Source: Protea cynaroides | Lineage: Eukaryota > Streptophyta > Magnoliopsida > Proteales > Proteaceae | NCBI GenBank assembly: GCA_028583415.1 | Contig: CM053270.1 | Location: 50,298,663-50,362,662 of the forward strand | Direction: 5' to 3' | Length of the DNA stretch: 64,000 nucleotides | Shown: positions 1 through 11,640 of the stretch, piece after piece | How positions within the stretch are numbered: the first letter of the stretch is position 1 | How the letters are laid out: each line of letters starts with the position of its first letter | Notes under the pieces: generated by a model | What the model saw: the letters and a program-made list of their open reading frames with translations, nothing else | Told to the model about the DNA's origin: nothing | Database searches by the model: none | Made by a program: the position numbers and the translations under genes

Positions 1-978
1 GCACTATCTCTTGTGTATGCAAAGTGGAAGTAGTAGGTTGACCTTGCAAATTAGATAGCCCACCATGAAGACTAGTTATACGAGTTTAAGGATGACCATA
101 TATCTCAAGATTCTATTTTTTATAAACAACTTTACAAGTCCTCATTTTGCCTAAAATATTAGCCACCAGGGAATCCCTTCGAAAAGATGACCAAGCACGA
201 TCTGTAGTGCTAGCACAATTGGGTGTCGTAATCACATTGACTCAAATCTACATGGATGGGTCCGCTTGACATTCCACCATCAGAATCTAGGATATCGGAT
301 TATGATTAGAACCCACTGTTGGTTAAACCAAAACAGCAACATTCTAAAAAATAAATAAAATAGAAAACCACTCTTGGTTAGCAATAACACGATCCAATTT
401 AATCTGAATATTTTCTTGCACCTTCCATTATTGGACCAAGTGAAAAGAAGGCCATGAGAATGAAGATCCTGAAGACAAGCATCCAATATATTTAAGAAAT
501 TCGCCATATCATTTCCACTTGTCAAATACTTCCAGTTTTTTTTTTCCTTCCAAGTGAGATAAGAATTAAAATCATCGATGCATGCAGAGCCATGGTTCCA
601 ATCTCTAAGATCCAAGGGAAGTAATCTGATGCCAAACTAGTTGACAATTAGCCTTCACTTGATAATCATAAACAAAAGTGAAGAAGAATTTAGCCCCGCC
701 AGAAATTGATATTTCGGTGTCAATAACTCTACCATTAGCAGATATAATATGAATAAATACATGTTGAGACCAAAGAAATCCCAAGCAGCCTAAAAAATTG
801 TAAGCAGGTATAGTATAATAAATTCCATTCGTACTTTTCTGCTCAACACATCAAATTTATCAAAATTACACTTAGTTTCCATGATGAAAAAATATATCAC
901 AAGGCATAGGATGGAATAAAAGGAATGAATAGTCAAGGGTTTCCCAATCCCCCTACAGTTTCAACTATAGATTTTCAT
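1..978 (-). pseudogene. L1-type LINE remnant, endonuclease domain
   Basis: Translating the minus strand from an ATG at 978 gives the start of a plant L1-type ORF2 endonuclease: a MKIYS-stop-NCRG start (family pattern MKxxSWNCRG), then FFIMETKC, then SGGAKFFFTFVY, then DLRDWNHGSACIDDFN and a LQDLHSHGLLFTWSNN block near 420-470. These blocks match, from memory, the apurinic endonuclease fold of plant LINEs that nicks target DNA. The stretch 1-245 still resembles the linker before reverse transcriptase (RAWSSFRRDS, then ILGKMRTCKVVYKK, then L..LQ). The W of the first motif is a stop, and further stops and frame changes occur, so it is an old dead copy. It is cut by the window start, so the reverse transcriptase would lie outside. 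No target duplication or poly-A tail can be seen. I am fairly sure of the family and unsure of the exact ends. Confidence 0.8.
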
Positions 979-1234
979 AATTACTTGTGTCGCTGTTTGG
1001 CGCCATCTACCACATGAGTAAGCAATAAAAAAAGAAACTTCATTATCAACAGTTTCGGATGCCTAAACAAATTGGGAGTCATACGTTATACATTTGCATT
1101 TTGATTTTATATAATTTTCATCGCTTAGGCTTTGTTTGGTTGCAAGGAGAATTGAAGGGAAAGGAAGTGAAATTTTTATACTTTAAATGGAAACTTTTGC
1201 AGTGGTATGATAAGTGTGTGATTTTTATATTTTT

Positions 1235-2690
1235 ATTCTATTTATACTATGCTTTTTAATGTGTGTTTATATCTTATTGAACTGAATATGATGAATTTTA
1301 TTAATTTGACATATTTTAGAGACTTTGTGAATTAATTGCTAAAAGATAGAAAAATTTCACCATTCTTAATATTGATGTTTTGAGTTTCATGTAGGTTTTT
1401 TACATGGAAGGAGTTTCAGAATTGAAAAGTTATCTTCAGTAAAGTTGTAGAAGACATCTCAACTTTTTCGGAATGGTATTATTGAAAAAAATTTAAGTTC
1501 GTTTAGGTCTCCAAACGTTGCCTCAAAGTCTGACACGAAAATCTGACCGAATCCGAATTGGAGTAGCCCTCTGATCTGATTAAAGCATTTAACGGTAGAT
1601 GTAAATTCCATAAAGAGTCTCTTAATCAAGTTAGGAAATTTAAACCTACAATAAAAGACTCAAAATAAGAAAAGAAGACTCTACAATTTCAGAATTCTAA
1701 ATAGAGAAGAACTTCTACATGAAGAATGAATCCTACACAAAGAAAGACTTATAAGTCACAAAGGATTGTCATGTTTTATATATAGAGCATTAGTGTTAAG
1801 ATAAAATCTCTCTCTCTTTTGCTGAAAATTTTTCTATATCTGAAATGATTGCAATGTCTAGTTAATTTTCTTATTCAATTCAAGGGGATTTTGAAGCCCA
1901 AACTCATGTCAATGGTGTAATCTCTATTCAGTAACGTTGTTCTTCTTCTCTCTTTTATTGGAGTTGCTTATGTTATTCTTTTCTCTTTATTTATGATATT
2001 TGTTTGAATAATTCAGTATGGCCTGCTGAATCAGTTAGATTAATATTGATTGCTAAATCTAGAATTTGTGATACGTAATCGTCCTAATTCTAATCACAAG
2101 TAGCAAACGGTGGTAGATGATTATGTTCAAGTTTTTATCTCATCATTGTGAATAATATAACCTAAGTTAAATAATCTCTGCTTGTGTGTGATTGTTGCTT
2201 AGATTGATTTGTTTTTCACCCTTTTAATGCTGCCATTGAATTAAACATTGAAAGCTTATTCAATATTGTTCAATGGTTAGATCTCTTTGAAGAGCTTGTT
2301 TCAATTGAGGTACTTAAAGGAAAACTCGGGTAATAGAGCTTATTGTTATCTATGGTCTTTAATTCTGATTGAAAGGAAGAGATTATCGTTGCGATTAATT
2401 TTACTCATTGCATGTATGAGTGGATATAAACCAAGAACTGAATATTCTCATCTAATTATCTTTCTATTTAAATTCTGTCTATTTACTTTCAATTTGATTC
2501 AAACAATCAAAACCCTCTTCGTTATTGTGTTTACTTAGCATTAATTAGTATATTTAGTTTGAGTAGAATATAATTTTTAATCAATTCATTCTCTGTAGGA
2601 TTGACCTTTGCTTATCCTATTTACAGTTTATTAATCAGGTAAGTCAAGAAATATTTAATTAAATTGGTGCATTCGACACGCTACCATGGT
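1235..2690 (+). mobile_element. Probable solo LTR inside the PIF-like element
   Basis: The core of the PIF/MITE family breaks off near 1235 and resumes near 2690, where the sequence again aligns with the complement of the copy at 36591-36928. The roughly 1.45 kb between them has no coding sequence. It ends in ATTGGTGCATTCGACACGCTACC, a terminus I associate from memory with plant gypsy LTRs, and contains a block of gypsy-LTR character around 1450-1590. I could not fix the exact ends or a target duplication, so the call rests on interruption of the MITE core and on sequence style. Confidence 0.4.
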
Positions 2691-2812
2691 AACACAATAT
2701 GATTGTATAAGATGTAAAATTTATTTTATTTTTATTAACATATTTAGTAATGATACTTATAAAATGTAAAGTTTATTTTCCTTCTCAATTGAGAGGGATT
2801 TGGATGCAAAAT

Positions 2813-3775
2813 TAGGGGTGCAAGTTTTACCCTGACGACCCTAACCCGCCCAGGCCTGCCTTGAACCCTGGTAGAGTTAAACCCGGTTCGAACCCTAACA
2901 GGGCTAAGTTAGGGCTTAACTTTTTTATCAACCCTGACAGGGTTGGGTTGGGTTAGGGTTGACCCCCTGGGTTGAGCCTGGCTCGGTCCGACCCTGTATA
3001 TATATGAATACTCTGGAAAGCGTTGCTGACTCTAAGAGGCGTTGAGACATTGTCTGAGAGATTGAGAGTCGACTGTCGAAAAAGATTAGGTGAGAATCGA
3101 AATCTCCTGAGGAGTTTTTCCTGTTTTGAGTTAAATATTTTTTTTATAGTTTGATTGTTATTGTTTCGACTTCATTTACTGATCTATTAGAAAACTGTAA
3201 GGAGATTTTACTTTGATTTGAGTTATGTGTTTTCAATCTTTCTGTTGTTCTTTTGACAGATCGAGTATGTTGTTTGATTTTTGTTGTTCCTATTTTATTT
3301 GTTGATCTTTTTGATTTCCCCTTTGTTTTGGCTACCATTCTTGTTCATATTTTGTTCATATTTTCATCAGTAGAGATTTATGATTCCCATGAGTGTTGAA
3401 ATGGACAATCAAAAGTATGTTTAATGATCGACATGAGATTTCGATTTGAACTAAGATCAAATGGGTTTTAAATGAATTGTATGATTGATATCGTTTATCC
3501 TCTCTTTTTTTCTTTTTTTACATACGGGGATCTTTTTTTTTCTTTTTACCTTCTCCTGAATCAGTGTTAATCAGGGTTAACTCAGCCCAACCCAGTCCGA
3601 TCAGGGTCAATCAGGGCAGGGTTAGGGTTAGGCCCAACCCTACCAGGGTCAGGGTTAGGGTTATACATTTTCTGAACCTAACAGGGTTGGGCTGGGTTAG
3701 GGTTAAGTTTAAATAGTCAGGGTTGGGGTTAGGGTTTTGAAAAACCCGGCCCAACCCGGCCCTGTTGCAGCCCTA
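2813..3775. mobile_element. hAT-type non-autonomous element, rich in telomere-like repeats
   Basis: Short inverted ends TAGGGGTGCAA and (complement) TAGGGCTGCAA are flanked by a perfect 8-bp target duplication TGCAAAAT (2805-2812 and 3776-3783), the hallmark of hAT transposition. The two subterminal regions (2830-2990 and 3560-3770) are filled with ACCCTGAC/GGGTTAGGG motifs in opposite orientation, so the ends could fold back on one another. The middle (3000-3550) is AT-rich with no transposase. It inserted into the PIF-like element around it and is therefore younger. Confidence 0.85.
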
Positions 3776-3937
3776 TGCAAAATGAAATGTAAGGTAATAA
3801 CTAAATGTGTAATAATTTAGAATTAGTTGCATAGTAATGTATAGCATGTGCTGTAATCATTATAAAAGTTTACATTTAAATTATTAAAGTTTCACTTTCC
3901 TTCCTTTCAATTTTCTTTGCAACCAAACAAAGCCTTA

Positions 3938-4690
3938 CCTTTTAAAAGAAAAAAAAGAAAAAAAAAAAAAAAACAACCCCAGTTGGATTGAAAATAGGGT
4001 AGGAAAGCTCTTGGGAAACACGGGTTGATTTTAATATAAATGAGATACATAACCCTGATTTTGGTCAAGGTTGGGAAAATACAAAGTAATATAGAGTACT
4101 AGTATACATGCATGAATATGTATTTGATTGAATTAGATTATAAAATTTTACTCATGGGCATGGTTTTAGTAATCGATATCGAATCAGTTATATCATACGG
4201 TCATGTATCGCTCATCCATTGATTGTACCATTGATCTGTATTAGACCGATTTTGGCATCTGCTGATACCGTGTCCAATAACAATATCTTGAATGAATATA
4301 CTCTCTATTCAACCTCGGAATGAATATCCATGTGGCAAAATATTTGGTTTATTTTGAATGTCGTAATTTTACTTTTATTTATAAGGAATAAAACGGCATT
4401 ACTGACTTCTTAGAGACCTTGTCCTTCTCGGATTTAAATCATTTCATGCCTTCATGTCGGTATAAGGAAACTGTCATCCACTATGTGCGTATACAATACA
4501 TCAATATGTATACACGGTATACTACAATCACTGAATTTTCTCATGTTTGACATGAAAGGCACGAGGGGATTAGAATCCTCTGATTTGGTTTAATTCAGAC
4601 TCTTTTTTTTCTTTTCTTTTTTTTTAAAGAAGAGAATGAAAAAAAGAAAAAAAAGAAAAAAAAACCTCTGTTCCTTTCTCCCGCCAGGTG
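3938..4690. other. Intergenic, no gene recognised
   Basis: AT-rich sequence without a credible reading frame. A purine/pyrimidine hairpin-like tract (T-rich run then an A/G-rich run) lies at about 4600-4665. An A-rich tract at 3950-3973 directly follows the PIF-like element. Confidence 0.5.
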
Positions 4691-4896
4691 ACCGAGGGTA
4701 GTTAATGTAGTCAACAATAACTGACCTTTTCCTGTCAAAATATCCGTTTTTCAACGCGATTCTCTGCCGAGTTTCTCAATTTTCTCACTGTCTTCTCCGC
4801 CCTTGTCTTAAAAATACTTGGGAGCTCACTCTCACTTCGTAATCTGTTCTCAGCTCGACCTTCTATGTTCTTTTTCCTTTCCAAGAAAACCTGGCG

Positions 4897-5103
4897 ATGT
4901 GCTCTCTCTCCTCTGTCTCTGCCCCTGTAAATCGAATGACGAGCTTGTCTCTTCATCCCAATCTCGTCTTCGAGCTCTTTCGACCTTGGACTAGACCAGT
5001 ATTCGGATTGCTTCTCCCTTGTCGTTCCCTCGACACCGTGAAATTCTCGTACAGAAGATGCAGTAGGGGCCGTTGGTTCGTTTGGCTCGTAGACCTACCA
5101 TAG
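4897..5103 (+). CDS. Candidate first exon with transit-peptide-like N-terminus
   Basis: An open frame of 68 codons starts at an ATG at 4897, with a second in-frame ATG at 4936. It is rich in S, R, L and hydroxylated residues with few acidic ones (MTSLSLHPNLVFELFRPW, then FSYRRCSRGR), as expected of a chloroplast transit peptide. It follows a CT-rich, GC-richer stretch (4690-4890) that could be a 5' UTR. The + orientation and position would suit the start of the acyl-ACP ligase gene whose last exons lie at 32633 and 38147, but no middle exons were found between, so that link is inference. A chance frame is a real alternative. Confidence 0.3.
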   Translation: MCSLSSVSAPVNRMTSLSLHPNLVFELFRPWTRPVFGLLLPCRSLDTVKFSYRRCSRGRWFVWLVDLP

Positions 5104-5109
5104 ACTGCG

Positions 5110-6590
5110 AATTGATAGCATGTGTAAGTGTTCAGCACTTTCTTTTTAGACATTCTATTTTGGATAAAGTTATGACTACATGTTAGTCAATTTGAATTTG
5201 ATCGCCATTTCTTTTCTATTTTTTTCTTAACTTGTTTATTCATGTAGCCATGAATTTTGTACTGTGGAATGCAATTTACGGTGGCGAAAGCAGAAATATG
5301 TTTTATTTTATGGCCTATTTCGGTGAAAGGTTTGATTTCTGCTTATAAATACGCGGAAATTTCATCAATCATGAAAATTATGAATATAACCCACATTACC
5401 CTCTGCATGAAAATGTGGACGGGTTAGTGAAATCAAGTTTTATAGAAGGGAACAAACTTTTATGTCGATGGATATGGAAATCTATGGAGATAGAATTGTG
5501 GAAGTTGGTCTATCTCGAGGTGAAAACAGAAAAAGTGACTATTTTCTTCTCTTCTATACATATTCCTAATCAAATTCAATGTGCTTCGCTGCAATTGGAC
5601 AAATAAATACTGTGTAGAACGAAAGAGAGCCTTGTGTGTGGATATATTTTTGTTTGGGGCGGTATTGATAAAGATGATTTTAGGAGAGGGAAGAGAAAGA
5701 ATATTACAAGGAAAGGGAGGATCTTAGGGGGAGGAGGCGTGGCCCCTGTCGTCTCTAGAAATAGGTGAACCACGCAGCCATGTTTAAGTGGGTGATCCAT
5801 TCAGCCAAAATTTGCCTTTATTTTTATGTGAAAATTAGTTGTTTGGACTTAACGAACTGAGACACCACTCTTTTACTTGTGTATGGTGAGAGTGCATGTT
5901 TCTATGATCAGAGTTCATTTTCAGTTAAGAATGTTAGAATGGCAGATGGTCATGTGAGGCATTTTTTGCAATCATTTATATTCCTCATATGTGAAAGCAA
6001 TAGAAACATTTTCTATTGATATAGATGCTTAAGGGAAAGTTTTTAGTGGCTCCATGATGTTGGTTTGCGACCATGAAACACAAGCTTGTAAATGAGCTCA
6101 TGAAGATGGGAAGAGAGCCAGAGTTGCAGAGAGGAATAATTTTTTGGTTCTTGTGTCAAGATGAAACTTGGCAAAGCTTTCAAGAATTCAAGGCGGAAAC
6201 CCGTATTGGGAACCAACACTTTTCATATCTATATTATTTGTACATAAAAATATTGCAAAATGAATTCGGGGCAAGATACGCACATGAATGATTAGGGAAC
6301 ATGCAAAATAGAGCCTAATGAAAAGCTCCATAGCCATTCAACAAAATGAATAGCAGAGATGAAATTTCTGTCTCCTTTAGGATTCTTGATCCAATGTAGT
6401 CACTGGGTAAAAGCAAATTCAGAGATGGTGATTCCTGCCAAGATCCTCCAGACTGCGGGTCTTTTCCCTTGGTTAGGTTGGGTGAAAGGCATCTTGTCTT
6501 ATTTTAGTCAGGTTCATGGACCTGATATGGACCTGATAGAAACCTTTCTCTCAAACGATTGTCATGCACATATTTTAGTGTTAAAGAGTA
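5110..6590. other. Intergenic or intronic, no exon recognised
   Basis: Mixed sequence with only short frames. A 72-codon frame at 6073-6291 and others nearby match nothing I recognise. If the frame at 4897 is a first exon, this would be intron 1 sequence upstream of the hAT insertion at 6600. Confidence 0.4.
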
Positions 6591-6808
6591 CATTGGAACT
6601 AGAGATGTAAATGGATCGAATTCGGTACGAATGTGTTACTATCCGAATTCGAATCCGAAATCTATTCACCCCATCCGAATTCTATCCGATTCCAGCAGAT
6701 TTGTTAAAAATCAAATCCGAATCTGAATTTGACTTCGAATTTTACCAGTTATCCGACTATAATCCAATTCAAATCCGGATTAAACCACCAAGCACTTGTA
6801 CCTGTTTG

Positions 6809-6816
<8 letters not shown>

Positions 6817-6842
<26 letters not shown>
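6817..6842. repeat. Poly-T tract
   Basis: A run of about 25 T residues inside the hAT element, followed at 6893-6922 by two shorter T runs. It is useful only as a length-polymorphic landmark. Confidence 0.8.
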
Positions 6843-7578
6843 CAGATTTGGCGTGCGATAAAATTTGGGCTTGAGAAGAGAAAAGGAACAGATCTTTTTT
6901 TTTTAATAGATCTTTTTTTTTTTTATATATGGAAAGATTAATTACAGACTTTGCATTCATCTCTACCATCTTAAGCTTCCTCTCCAACCACAATTCATAA
7001 AACGAGAAAAGAAAAAAGAGATGCCAAAGTATCTCAATCACGGTTACAATGCCAACAAACAACAGTCTTTGCTTTCCCTCTTCCTTTCTTTTGGTAAGTA
7101 AAACCGTCTTCGCTACTCCTCTCTCCTTGGGCAAAAAAGAAGAAAAAAAGATAAGCGAAAAGGCCGGCATTTGGAACCATATAAAATGGAAACCGGGACA
7201 CACGGTGTTTCTGCACAGTCGCCTCTTTATAGTAGTACTAAACTGTTTCTTTCCTCATCCTTTCTCAAATCAGATCAGTTATGTACCTTCCCCTCTACTT
7301 GTGCTCCACGGATGTTCTAAACTTTGAAAAAAGAAGAAGCAGAAAACAGAGAAGCACCATTAGTCTTCAAAACTGAAAATCCCATCCCAATGAAAAAAGA
7401 AACGTAGAGCATAAAAAAAGAAAAGCAATTCTTCCAAGATTTGCTGCTACCATAAAAGCCCAAAAAATTAGAACAAAGTAGTCTGTCGCTGCCTACTTAA
7501 AAGGCCACAAATAAATAACCAGAAATAACCTAAAATTGCGGAACTTTCTACACAGCTTGGAAGGCTCTTCTCTCTCAA

Positions 7579-7582
<4 letters not shown>

Positions 7583-7641
<59 letters not shown>
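7583..7641. repeat. (GA)n microsatellite
   Basis: An uninterrupted dinucleotide run of about 29 units within the hAT interior. It produces an artefactual R-E repeat if translated. Confidence 0.95.
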
Positions 7642-7644
<3 letters not shown>

Positions 7645-8182
7645 AAACCAAAAACAGAGTTGTTCATAGTGGAAATCTGAAGGAATGTGACACTCACTTA
7701 GAACTTGCTCGGCTGAATCTCTTTGAAACGTCCTTACAAAGCATTTTTATCGAAAGATCCTTTGACACAAGCGACACAGAGTAAAACTTCTGAGTAGGAA
7801 AGCTGAGATTCTATGAAGCACCGACTCAAAGATTTTAGCAGAGATGGAGCAGCAACCACTCGGAACCCTATTTCATTCACTCGACTCTTGTGCTGCCCTC
7901 TTGTGTTGAGAACTTGAGAAGCCATCGACGTCTAATGACTGTTAAGAGAAAAAAACTAATAAAGTGCTTATATACCATGTGTTTACAAGGATGTAACCCT
8001 AAGGGCATATATGTCTTATACAAAAGTAAACGGAGCGGATATAATCCGATCTGTTTAAGTAGTATCCGAATTCGCATCTGACTCCGGCTTAAGTTATCCA
8101 AATTCGCATCCGATTCCAATTGTTCAGATTCGGATTCCCCTAAATGGTTGCGGATTCGAATCGGATTTTCGGCTATCCATTT

Positions 8183-8372
8183 TGTTGAGAATTTCAATAT
8201 TATTTATAAGGGTAGATTAGTAATTTGGTATTTATTGCTTTTGTTTATTTTGTTTATTCTCTCTTTATTGTCAATAGGGATATTCTTGTAATCTGCCCTT
8301 TGGGTATTTCATTATAAATAGATGATAGGATGAGGAGAACTTAATTTCTCTCATTCTTTTTCTGAATCAACA
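8183..8372 (+). repeat. Copia 5' LTR
   Basis: 190 bp, TG...CA, near-identical to 28991-29180. It contains a TATA-like ATTATAAATAGATG at about 8311. The small differences from its partner are substitutions and do not change its length. Confidence 0.92.
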
Positions 8373-8384
8373 TGGTAACAGAGC
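8373..8384 (+). promoter_or_regulatory. Copia primer binding site
   Basis: TGGTAACAGAGC directly follows the 5' LTR and differs at one base from TGGTATCAGAGC, the complement of the initiator tRNA-Met 3' end that primes plant copia reverse transcription. Confidence 0.8.
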
Positions 8385-8399
8385 TAACCTAGCTCTCTC

Positions 8400-9150
8400 T
8401 TCTCCTCTTTTTTTCTTCTCCTCTTCTCCTCTCTTCTTCTTTCTTTAAGACCTGCCGCCACCACCCTCTTCCAAAAAAACCCCATTGCCAGCCTCCACTA
8501 TCCCTACTAAACCTACAGACACCATCCCTTTCCCTAAAAAGCCCACTGCCAGACTCCATTGTTCATAACAGCCCTGCCGGAAGCCTCTTAAAACCTACCG
8601 CTACTCCTTATCCATCTAGAACAACTCACCGCCAGCCTCTACTGTCCCAAATAACCCTGCCGACACCATTCCTTTCCTTGCAAAACCCACTGCCAAACTC
8701 TATTGTCCCTCACAGTCTTGCCGCAATCTTCCAAAAGCTGCTGAAACCCTTCTTCTATCCAGAAAACCCTACCGCTACCTTCATCTATCCTGCAACACCT
8801 GTTGACAGTCTGTCAATCCCTAAATCCCACCGACAGTCCCTAAATCCTTCCTACACTTGCCGACAGTCCCTAGATCACTCCTACAACTACCGCCCCACCT
8901 ATATTCCACAAAAACCATCTCAAAAACCTCATACATATGAACTAAATTTTTTCCTAAAGTTGTTCTCCTTTGTTTGCCGTGTATCCCTTGGTTATGAGAT
9001 TTTTTTTACAAGAGATCAGGCAAAGTGCTTACATCGAGTCTTCTATACCTATCTGAAGATTGAGCCTTGCTTCAGTTGTGTTCTCTATTTCCCAGAGGAT
9101 TGATACACGGCTCCATTGATACATAAATAATTTTTTCTCTTAGTTCTTGC
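8400..9150 (+). other. Copia leader region
   Basis: A C- and T-rich stretch between primer site and gag, with imperfect repeats built on CTGCCG/CCACTGCCA and CCGACAGTCCCTAAATC. A frame at 8678-9103 is open only because of this composition and matches nothing I know. It is probably untranslated leader. Confidence 0.5.
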
Positions 9151-9599
9151 TATGTCTTCTGATATTACATCTACGGGAATGGATTGTTACAAGATGGAGA
9201 AGCTCACCATTCCCACAAATACCATAAAACTTGATGGGGGTAACTATATAATGTGGTCTCGAGCTACACAGCTTGCCATTACAGCTAAGGAATTATCTGG
9301 TTATCTAACAGGTACCAAGACTAAACCCACTACTAAAGATGCTGCTTTGGATAAATGGAATGCTGAGAACTCCTTGGTAATGCAATATCTTCTTAACTCC
9401 ATGCAACCTGCCCTAGTAGAGGGCTACCTACTATTGGATACTGCTGCTTAGATCTGGAAATTTGCAAAGGACATATATTATCAGATTGGGAATGATGCAT
9501 TGATTTATGCACTACAAAAAAAGGTCCATGGAACCATTCCGAAGGAGTTGATAGTTTCTCAGTATTTCTCAGGACTATATACAGTTGCGGAGTCATTGG

Positions 9600-10991
9600 C
9601 CTACATCATTCACCTCTTTCTCTTTTTCTTTATTTTATTATTTTCTTTTAAAACACTTCTCTAGAATACCCCTATCTTTGGAATTCTATCATATCCCTTC
9701 TCTTACATTTGCTTCCTAATCTACCCTTCTTCATTAAATCAAATTCCCTACATATCCTCCTTCACTTTAACTTACCCATTAACCCTTGAAAATTCTGGTT
9801 TATTACCGGTTTGCCATTGCACCTTATATTTTGGCCTTATATTATTTGGAGTGGGCCCATTAGCTGATCCAATATGGTTTTCCAATATTGTTCACGTGGC
9901 ATGCTCCACGTGAGGGGGAGAATGAAGATTACTTATATGCTCAAGTCATTAGTTAAAGATTATTATTATTTGTTGGTTCGTGTCTACTCATGGAAGAGAC
10001 ACTTTTCTCTATCTTTGCTCGTGTTGTGAGCCTACCTACTACATGCTCGTATTGGAGCTTACCTACTACTACCATTATCGTGTTGAGAGACTACTATTGT
10101 TGCCTCCTACTGTTGCACATGATGCAACCTCTACCTACTGTTGCACGTGACGAACATGGTTTATGCGCCGCTAATGTAGCGGCTTGTCGAGCATTTGACA
10201 AACTCACACCATCCATTTCAAATGAGATTTGTCCCGTGGACACACGAGCAATCCAACCTGTAGGATTTCCTTTTCCTCTTCCCATTCTCACTTCTGTAGG
10301 TTTCCCGGTAATAGGGAGATCATGCAACCTCTACTTACTTATTGCACGTGATACAACCTACTACCTTTGTTTGTGTTCGAGCTACCATTATTGCTGCTCC
10401 TACTACAATTGCTACTGCTACACTGTTGCTCAAGATTTTTTTTTTCTTATTCCTGCCTCTACTACTTGCATCTGATGCGGTCTCTACTACTTGGTTTACA
10501 GTGACCTCAAATTGTGCTATTGTTGCTGCTTGGTTCACAGTGACCTATACTGTGCTACTTTATTACTATTGTTGTTGTTGCTTCTGTTGATAAGTTGTTT
10601 CAAACTGAAGCTCTTACATTCCCCCGTGCTCTAGCTTAAGGGGGAGTGTTAGAGTTAACAATATGCTATGGGTCTCAACTATCTGTGCTACATATGGTCT
10701 TGCTTCTATTAGTTATTTCCATTTATTGTAGTGGATTTGTTTCCATTATAGTTGTTTATTTGTTTCTTTAATGGTTAGAGTTTATTTCCTAAGTTGTCTA
10801 GATTTACTTTCTTAGTTAGTTTATGATTGTAATTAGGGAAGTTTTCTAAATTATTGTTTCTCCTCTTTGATTATAAAATAAAGGAACCATAAGAGGAGGA
10901 GAATACATTGACACATACATTGATTCTCTCTCCCTTTTCTCCCTTGTCCATTCTCTCCATCTTCCCTTTCTTTCTTTTCTATTTTGTTACA
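9600..10991 (+). mobile_element. Truncated copia remnant inside gag
   Basis: The 3' end is clear: a polypurine tract GCTTAAGGGGGAG (10633-10645), then an LTR TGTTAGAGTT...GTTACA (10647-10991). The 5' LTR is absent. The intervening 9600-10630 has no copia domain. It holds CTACTACT/GTTGC-rich low-complexity sequence and a second polypurine-like GTGAGGGGGAGAATG at 9911, suggesting rearrangement or a non-autonomous internal region. It sits precisely within the older copia's gag. Confidence 0.65.
10647..10991 (+). repeat. 3' LTR of the truncated copia
   Basis: 345 bp bounded by TG and CA and preceded by a polypurine tract. It contains GATTATAAAATAAAGG, a plausible TATA region, at about 10869, followed by a CT-rich tail. 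Confidence 0.75.
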
Positions 10992-11640
10992 GCAGGCCAT
11001 TGATTTTTATGACTCCATTCATGCTAAGTGTGATGTAGATCTCTTCAAAAAAAGAGAAGAAAAATATAGAGTTTATACCATTCTGGCTGGAGTGAATGTT
11101 GAACTTGATCATATTTGATCCCAGATCCTCAGCAAGGATCATTTCCCTTCTCTGGAACAGGTTTATGCCATGGTTCAACTTGAAGACCAGCGGCGTACTA
11201 CTATGTTATTGTCTGCTGTCCCTGATCGGTCTACCCTCCAGACATCTACTTAGCCTCACAAGGGCTCTCCTGCATCTCCTGACCTAGTCAGATGTGAGCA
11301 TTATGGTAAATTGTGGCATACCAAGGATACTTGTTGGAAGCTTCATGGTAAACTAGCAAACTTTGAAGCAAAGAGATGTGACAAAGGTTTGCAGCGTTCC
11401 AAGAATTTCAAGGGCTCACAGGCAAATCAGACTGAAGCTCATCCACTTGTAGCTCCCACAGCACCGCCCATATATAGTCATATCCTACAGGTTCTCAGTC
11501 ATTTGCTATAGCCATCATCTACTGCCACTTTCGGATTGCCATCTACATCTGCTCTTGCTACCCTTGCTCTTGCTACCCATTTTGCTACTCAGGTATGTAT
11601 TTCAATGGCCACTGTGTGTCAATGGTCTTTAATCCTTAGA

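Larger units (their letters stand above)
1128..3934. mobile_element. PIF/Harbinger-like element with nested insertions
   Basis: The left end GGCTTTGTTTGGTTGCAA and the right end TTGCAACCAAACAAAGCC are perfect inverted repeats, and the similarity continues imperfectly for about 50 bp (GAATTGAAGGGAAAGG against its complement). TTA flanks both sides (1125-1127 and 3935-3937), the usual target duplication of PIF/Harbinger and Tourist elements. The ends and core match the small element at 36591-36928, so the original element was probably only about 350-400 bp. The rest is later insertion: a probable solo LTR (about 1235-2690) and a hAT element (2813-3775). No transposase is visible, so it is a non-autonomous copy. 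Confidence 0.75.
9152..11510 (+). pseudogene. Copia gag, interrupted
   Basis: The open part from ATG 9152 to the stop at 9449 has the copia Gag start: KLDGGNYIMWSRATQLAITA, then a short acidic and charged region and LTGTK. It continues past a TAG with YYQIGNDALIYALQKKVHGT. The frame is then lost at about 9600, where a second copia remnant begins, and resumes at 10992 with AIDFYDSIHAKCDVDLFKKR, DLFKKREEKYRVYTILAG and a degenerate zinc-knuckle region (RCEHYGKLWHTKDTCWKLHG, about 11290-11350). Gag would form the virus-like particle. Stops at 9449, 11116 and later, plus the insertion, make it non-functional. Confidence 0.8.

Noticed and set aside
280..615. A stand-alone small gene on the minus strand
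   Set aside because: It is one open piece of the longer LINE endonuclease remnant at 1-978.
2815..3775. Interstitial telomere tract
   Set aside because: The AGGGTT-like repeats are irregular and lie within clear hAT ends with an 8-bp duplication, so they belong to the transposon.
7536..7784. An 82-codon frame with long R-E repeats
   Set aside because: Produced by the (GA)n microsatellite at 7583-7641.
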